A DNA stretch of 64,000 nucleotides, from positions 372,001-436,000 of the forward strand of contig NZ_JAGGNW010000009.1 of the NCBI RefSeq assembly GCF_018614875.1, written 5' to 3'. A program made the translations under genes and the position numbers. Under the pieces are notes generated by a model that saw nothing but the letters and a program-made list of their open reading frames with translations, made no database searches and was not told the DNA's origin. Origin of the DNA: Variovorax paradoxus (GTDB taxonomy: Bacteria; Pseudomonadota; Gammaproteobacteria; Burkholderiales; Burkholderiaceae_C). This document shows, piece by piece, positions 59,829-64,000 of the stretch (position 1 is the first letter of the stretch; each line of letters begins with the position of its first letter).

Positions 59829-61565
59829 ATGCAGCAGCTCCCCTGGACTTTGACCCTGCGCGCCGCGGTAGCGGCGGCGCTCGTACTGGCGGGCGCAAGC
59901 GCCTCGAACGCCGCGTCGCAGGCGCCCGTCGCGGCCGAGCACGGCATGGTCGTGAGCGCCCAGCACCTGGCCAGCAAGGTGGGTGTCGATGTGCTCAAGC
60001 GCGGCGGCAATGCCGTCGACGCGGCGGTGGCCGTGGGCTATGCGCTGGCGGTGGTCTACCCGGCGGCGGGCAACCTGGGCGGCGGCGGCTTCATGACCGT
60101 GCAGCTGGCCGATGGCCGCAAGACTTTCCTCGACTTCCGCGAGAAGGCGCCGCTGGCCGCCACGGCCAACATGTATCTCGACAAGGATGGCAATGTCGTC
60201 AAGGGATTGAGCACCAACGGGCATCTTGCCGTCGGCGTGCCGGGCACGGTCTCGGGCATGGAATACGCGCGCGAGAAATACGGCACCATGAAACGCGCCG
60301 AGCTGATTGCGCCCTCGATCCAGCTGGCCGAAAAGGGGTTTGCGCTGGAGCAGGGCGACGTCGACATGCTGCGCACTTCCACCAACGACTTCAAGAAAGA
60401 TCCGGTTTCCGGCGCCATCTTCCTGAACAAGGGCGAGCCCTTCGCGGTCGGCCAGAAGCTGGTGCAGAAAGACCTCGCCAAGACGCTGCGCGCCGTCAGC
60501 GCCAAGGGTGTCGATGGCTTCTACAAGGGTTGGGTTGGGCAGGCGATCGTGGCATCGAGCCAGGCCGGCAAGGGCATCATCACCCAGGCCGACCTCGACC
60601 AGTACAAGACGCGCGAGTTGGCGCCGGTGGAATGCGACTATCGCGGCTACCGGGTGGTCTCGGCGCCGCCGCCGAGTTCGGGCGGCGTGATCATCTGCGA
60701 AATGCTCAACATCCTCGAAGGCTACCCGCTCAAGGACCTGGGCTTCCGCTCGGCACAATCGGTGCACTACCAGATCGAGGCCATGCGCCACGCCTACGTG
60801 GACCGCAACAGCTACCTGGGCGACCCTGATTTCGTGAAGAACCCGCTCGACCGCCTGCTCGACAAGGGCTACGCCGAGAAGATCCGCGCCGCCATCGACC
60901 CCAAGAAAGCCGGCGTCTCCAAGGACATCAAGCCTGGCGTCGCGCCGCACGAAGGCAGCAACACCACGCACTACTCGATCACCGACCAGCAGGGCAACGC
61001 CGTGTCGGTGACCTACACGCTGAACGACTGGTTCGGCGCCAAGGTCACGGCCGACAAGACCGGCGTGCTGCTGAACAACGAGATGGACGACTTCACCGCG
61101 AAGATCGGCGTGCCCAACATGTACGGCCTGGTGCAGGGCGAGGCCAATGCCATCGCCCCCGGCAAACGTCCGCTGAGTTCGATGAGCCCGACCATCGTCT
61201 CGAAGGATGGCAAGCCGGTGTTCGTGGTCGGCACGCCGGGTGGCAGCCGCATCATCACGGCGGTGCTGCATACCATCCTGAATGTGGTCGATTACGGCAT
61301 GAACGTGCAGGAAGCCGTCGATTCGCCGCGCTTCCACCAGCAATGGCTGCCGGATGTCACCAACGTCGAAACCTTCGCGCTGAGCCCCGACACGCGCAAG
61401 ATCCTGACCGACATGGGCCACAACCTGGGCGTGCCCCAGCCGGCCAACCACCTGGCTGCGATCATCGTCGGCGCGCCTTCGCTCGGCGGCAAGCCGGTGG
61501 GCGCCAACCGTTTCTACGGCGCCAACGACCCCCGCCGCAACACCGGCCTGGCTGCGGGGTACTGA
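59829..61565 (+). CDS. ggt: Gamma-glutamyltransferase precursor
   Basis: 578 residues: Sec signal peptide (cleavage near NAASQ), large subunit beginning with HGMVVSAQHLASKVG, and the self-cleavage site before the small subunit at NTTHYSI, whose first Thr becomes the N-terminal nucleophile. The small subunit contains PLSSMSPTIV and GTPGGSRII. It acts in the periplasm on glutathione and gamma-glutamyl peptides. AAGAGGAA precedes the ATG at 59829. A GC-rich terminator follows. Confidence 0.95.
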   Translation: MQQLPWTLTLRAAVAAALVLAGASASNAASQAPVAAEHGMVVSAQHLASKVGVDVLKRGGNAVDAAVAVGYALAVVYPAAGNLGGGGFMTVQLADGRKTFLDFREKAPLAATANMYLDKDGNVVKGLSTNGHLAVGVPGTVSGMEYAREKYGTMKRAELIAPSIQLAEKGFALEQGDVDMLRTSTNDFKKDPVSGAIFLNKGEPFAVGQKLVQKDLAKTLRAVSAKGVDGFYKGWVGQAIVASSQAGKGIITQADLDQYKTRELAPVECDYRGYRVVSAPPPSSGGVIICEMLNILEGYPLKDLGFRSAQSVHYQIEAMRHAYVDRNSYLGDPDFVKNPLDRLLDKGYAEKIRAAIDPKKAGVSKDIKPGVAPHEGSNTTHYSITDQQGNAVSVTYTLNDWFGAKVTADKTGVLLNNEMDDFTAKIGVPNMYGLVQGEANAIAPGKRPLSSMSPTIVSKDGKPVFVVGTPGGSRIITAVLHTILNVVDYGMNVQEAVDSPRFHQQWLPDVTNVETFALSPDTRKILTDMGHNLGVPQPANHLAAIIVGAPSLGGKPVGANRFYGANDPRRNTGLAAGY

Positions 61566-61579
61566 CCCCGGCAAATTCG

Positions 61580-61613
61580 GGCGGTCGTGCCACTTCGGCA
61601 CGGCCGCCTTTTT
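61580..61613 (+). terminator. Intrinsic terminator after ggt, abutting rsuA
   Basis: GGCGGTCGTGCC-ACTTC-GGCACGGCCGCC (one G-T pair) followed by TTTTT. It ends only 7 bases before the rsuA ATG. Confidence 0.88.
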
Positions 61614-61620
61614 AATTTCC

Positions 61621-62370
61621 ATGCACCTTCAAGACATACTTTATTCCCAGGGCTTCGGCACGCGGCGCGTGTGCGCGGGGCTGATCCAGCAAGGCCACGT
61701 GAGCGTGGCAGGCAAGGTCGTGGAAGACCCCTTTGCCGACCTCGATTCCGAGGGCCTGCTTTTCACCGTCCAGGGCACCGAGTGGGCCTGCCACGAGAAG
61801 GCCTACCTGATGCTGCACAAGCCCGCCGGCACCGAGTGCTCGCAGAAGCCCTCGACCTACCCGAGCATCTACACGCTGCTGCCATCGCCGTTGCGGCTTC
61901 GGCCCAACAAGGGCGCGGTGCAGGGCGTGCAGGCCATCGGCCGGCTCGACCAGGACACCACGGGGCTGCTGCTGCTGACGGACGACGGGCAGTTCATCCA
62001 CAAGATGGGCTCGCCCAAGCACCATGTGCCCAAGGTCTACGAGGTCACGGCCAAGCATCCGGTGGACGCTGTCCAGATCGAGAAGCTGCTGGCCGGCGTG
62101 GTGCTCGACGACGATCCGAAACCGGTGCGCGCGGCTGCCTGCGAGTCGGACAGTCCGCTGCACCTGCGGCTGACGCTCACGGAAGGCAAGTACCACCAGG
62201 TCAAGCGCATGCTGGCGGCGGTCGGCAACCGGGTCGAGGGCCTGCACCGCTCCCGCATCGGCGACCTGGCGCTGCCCGGCGACCTTGCCGCCGGGCAATG
62301 GCGCTGGCTCACGGCCGCACAGGTCGCGGGGCTGCGGGCACCCGCCAAGCCTCAGAAATCGCCGAAATAA
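61621..62370 (+). CDS. rsuA: 16S rRNA pseudouridine synthase, RsuA family
   Basis: 249 residues: an N-terminal S4-like domain (residues about 1-45) and the RluB/RsuA catalytic domain with the Asp-containing IGRLDQDTTGLLLLTDDG motif and later KYHQVKRMLA. RsuA modifies uridine 516 of 16S rRNA. No ribosome-binding site exists between the terminator and the ATG, so the message may be leaderless, using TTTAAT at 61611-61616 as the -10 box, or be read through from ggt. Confidence 0.9.
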   Translation: MHLQDILYSQGFGTRRVCAGLIQQGHVSVAGKVVEDPFADLDSEGLLFTVQGTEWACHEKAYLMLHKPAGTECSQKPSTYPSIYTLLPSPLRLRPNKGAVQGVQAIGRLDQDTTGLLLLTDDGQFIHKMGSPKHHVPKVYEVTAKHPVDAVQIEKLLAGVVLDDDPKPVRAAACESDSPLHLRLTLTEGKYHQVKRMLAAVGNRVEGLHRSRIGDLALPGDLAAGQWRWLTAAQVAGLRAPAKPQKSPK

Positions 62371-62450
62371 GGGAAGAAAGCGGGTCTTCCCGGTCAGCCA
62401 ATCTTCAGGCGCGGCCGTTAAGATTTACAGCTCTCTCTCGGAACCTTCCC

Positions 62451-63455
62451 TTGCGATTTCCTGCCCGATCGAATGGCCGTTTCCCGGCTTTCCTGTTTTC
62501 ATGCCTGGCGGTCTGGGTGGCACAAGCCGCCGCTGCAGCTCCCGAAGCCCCGCCGATCTTCGTGCTCAACTCGCTGGACGCCAGCGTCAGCGTGATCAGT
62601 CCGGCCGACTGGACGGAAAAGCAGCGCATTGCCACCGGCAAGGAACCGCACCACATCTACATGACGCCCGACGAAAAGTCGGTCATCGTGGCCAATTCGG
62701 CGGGCGATTCGCTCACTTTTCTCAACCCCAGGACGGCCGAAGTGCAGCGCGTGGTCTACGGCATCATCGATCCGTACCAGCTGCAGTTCTCGCGCGACAT
62801 GAAGTGGTTCGTCACCGCGGGCAACCGCCTGAACCACGTCGACATCTACCGCTGGGACGGCAAGGACCTGAAGCTCGCCAAGCGCATCGCGTCCGGCAAG
62901 ACGCCCAGCCACATCTGGATCGACAACACCAGCACCATCGCCTACGTGACGATGCAGGACAGCGACGAGCTGATCGCCATCGACCTGCCCACGCAAACCG
63001 TCCGCTGGCGCGTCGCCACCGGCGCCATGCCGGCCGACATCTTCGGCGTGCACAACGACAAGACCCTGCTCGTGGGCCTGACCGGCAGCGACGGCGTGCA
63101 GGTGTTCGACGTGGCCGGCGCCGAACCCAAGCTGGTCGGCAAGATCCCGACCGGCAAGGGCGCCCATGCCTTCCGTGCGGCCGGCGACGGCAAGAGCGTG
63201 TTCGTGAGCAACCGGGTGGCCAACACCATCAGCCGGATCGACCTGGCGACCCTGAAGGTCGGCGCCGTCTACCCGGTGCCCGGCGGGCCCGACTGCATGG
63301 ACGTATCCGCCGACGGCAAGACGCTGTATGTCACCTCGCGCTGGGCCAAGAAGCTCAGCGTGGTGGATCTGGTGAACAACAAGGTCGTGCGCCAGGTCAA
63401 CGTCGGCCGCTCGCCGCACGGCGTCTGGACGCTGGACCATGCCAAGCGTAGCTAG
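62451..63455 (+). CDS. Secreted YVTN-type beta-propeller protein
   Basis: 334 residues from a TTG start at 62451 with GGAA seven bases upstream. No ATG in this frame precedes the signal peptide (FLFSCLAVWVAQAAAA), so TTG is the best start. Seven or so YVTN-like repeats follow (for example FVLNSLDASVSVIS and KTLYVTSRWAKKLSVVDLVNN). Such propellers bind cofactors, metals or partner proteins in the periplasm. Its stop lies 17 bases past the start of the deacetylase gene, so the two products probably work together. No function can be named. Confidence 0.82.
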   Translation: MRFPARSNGRFPAFLFSCLAVWVAQAAAAAPEAPPIFVLNSLDASVSVISPADWTEKQRIATGKEPHHIYMTPDEKSVIVANSAGDSLTFLNPRTAEVQRVVYGIIDPYQLQFSRDMKWFVTAGNRLNHVDIYRWDGKDLKLAKRIASGKTPSHIWIDNTSTIAYVTMQDSDELIAIDLPTQTVRWRVATGAMPADIFGVHNDKTLLVGLTGSDGVQVFDVAGAEPKLVGKIPTGKGAHAFRAAGDGKSVFVSNRVANTISRIDLATLKVGAVYPVPGGPDCMDVSADGKTLYVTSRWAKKLSVVDLVNNKVVRQVNVGRSPHGVWTLDHAKRS

Positions 63456-64000
63456 CCGCACCGGCAAGAAGACCGTCGCCCTGGCAATGGCCATCGCGGC
63501 GGCCATGCCCGCCGCCTGGGCGCAGGCCGCTTCCTGCGACAAGCCGGTCTACCTGACCTTCGACACCGGCCACATGGGCGTTGCCCCGCTGGTGGCCGAT
63601 GTGCTCAAGCGCCAGAACGTCCGGGTCACCTTCTTTGCCGCCGCCGAGCGCACCCAGACCGACGGCGACAGCCTCGACAGCCACTGGGCGCCATGGTGGA
63701 AGGCGAGGGCGGCCGAAGGCAACGAATTCGCCTCCCACACCTACGACCATGCGTACTGGCGCGGCGACCTCAAGGGCGTGGCGCCGAGCTTCCGCATCAA
63801 GCCTTCGGCGGGTGCATTGGCGGGACGCGAGTTCACCTGGAGCGCGGCCGAATACTGCGCCGACATCAGCAAGGCGTCCGAGCGGCTGGCCGCCGTCACC
63901 GGCAAGAAGCCGCTGCCTCTTTTCCGGGCACCGGGCGGCAAGACCTCGCCCCGGCTGCTCGCGGCGGCCAAGGCCTGCGGCTTCGAGCACGTGGGATGGT
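63439..64000 (+). CDS. Secreted polysaccharide deacetylase (NodB-fold), 3' end outside window
   Basis: At least 187 residues. A Sec signal peptide (VALAMAIAAAMPAAWAQA) is followed by the NodB catalytic start YLTFDTGHMG, where the usual second Asp of TFDDG is Thr, and EFASHTYDHAYW with the metal-binding His pair (HxxxH). The motif LFRAPGGKTSP is the third NodB motif. It overlaps the beta-propeller gene by 17 bases. The Thr change makes the exact substrate, peptidoglycan or exopolysaccharide, uncertain. Confidence 0.86.
   Translation, partial: MPSVASRTGKKTVALAMAIAAAMPAAWAQAASCDKPVYLTFDTGHMGVAPLVADVLKRQNVRVTFFAAAERTQTDGDSLDSHWAPWWKARAAEGNEFASHTYDHAYWRGDLKGVAPSFRIKPSAGALAGREFTWSAAEYCADISKASERLAAVTGKKPLPLFRAPGGKTSPRLLAAAKACGFEHVGW

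Overview
The window is chromosomal DNA from a high-GC betaproteobacterium, most likely Comamonadaceae and closest in style to Variovorax. The basis is the very GC-rich coding sequence, the tmRNA tag ANDERFALAA, an aroA-cmk fusion, the gyrA-serC-pheA-tyrA-aroA/cmk-rpsA-ihfB-lapAB order followed on the other strand by ompA-ubiG-gph-ssrA, and many TRAP and branched-chain-type ABC transporters. Genes cover almost everything and no intergenic stretch exceeds about 225 bases. I see no insertion sequence, prophage, CRISPR array, rRNA or tRNA gene; the only RNA gene is tmRNA.

Region 1 (1-12.4 kb): the 3' part of dxs; a TRAP system whose binding protein converges on its dctQM genes; an EgtB/SUMF1-like protein lacking one expected iron ligand; an MFS permease with a ModE-like regulator; an omega-amino-acid aminotransferase with a divergent LysR gene; and a GntR/FadR regulator. 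Region 2 (12.5-23.9 kb): a tightly overlapped operon of a branched-chain-type ABC transporter with two binding proteins, a Zn amidohydrolase and an M81/MlrC protein, then a tungstate ABC operon (tupBCA) preceded by a perfect palindrome, then a small NTF2-like gene.

Region 3 (23.9-32.9 kb): a form II CO-dehydrogenase-like molybdenum hydroxylase operon (coxSLM, moxR/coxD, VWA/coxE, coxG, xdhC-type gene) divergent from a GAF-Fis regulator that lacks an AAA+ domain. Region 4 (32.9-42.3 kb, all minus strand): a second TRAP system (dctPQM), the fluoride channel crcB, and a six-gene Mrp-type cation/proton antiporter with fused A and B subunits.

Region 5 (42.4-55.3 kb, minus strand): a ComEA-like protein, lapB, lapA, ihfB, rpsA, aroA-cmk, tyrA, pheA, serC, a DUF2059 protein and gyrA. 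Several junctions overlap or have 1-nt gaps. An intrinsic terminator separates rpsA from ihfB and a second terminator-like hairpin lies inside the start of lapA. Region 6 (55.4-64 kb, plus strand): ompA, ubiG, gph, ssrA, a methyltransferase with a PF10119-type regulatory domain, ggt, rsuA, a YVTN-type beta-propeller protein and the 5' part of a polysaccharide deacetylase gene.

No element is clearly a wholly new system. The most interesting leads are the lapA intragenic hairpin, candidate leaderless promoters (boxes such as CATAAT ending 5-6 nt before the ATG), the tup and cox palindromes, the atypical EgtB-like enzyme, Gln83 in GyrA, and the two-binding-protein ABC/amidohydrolase/M81 operon.
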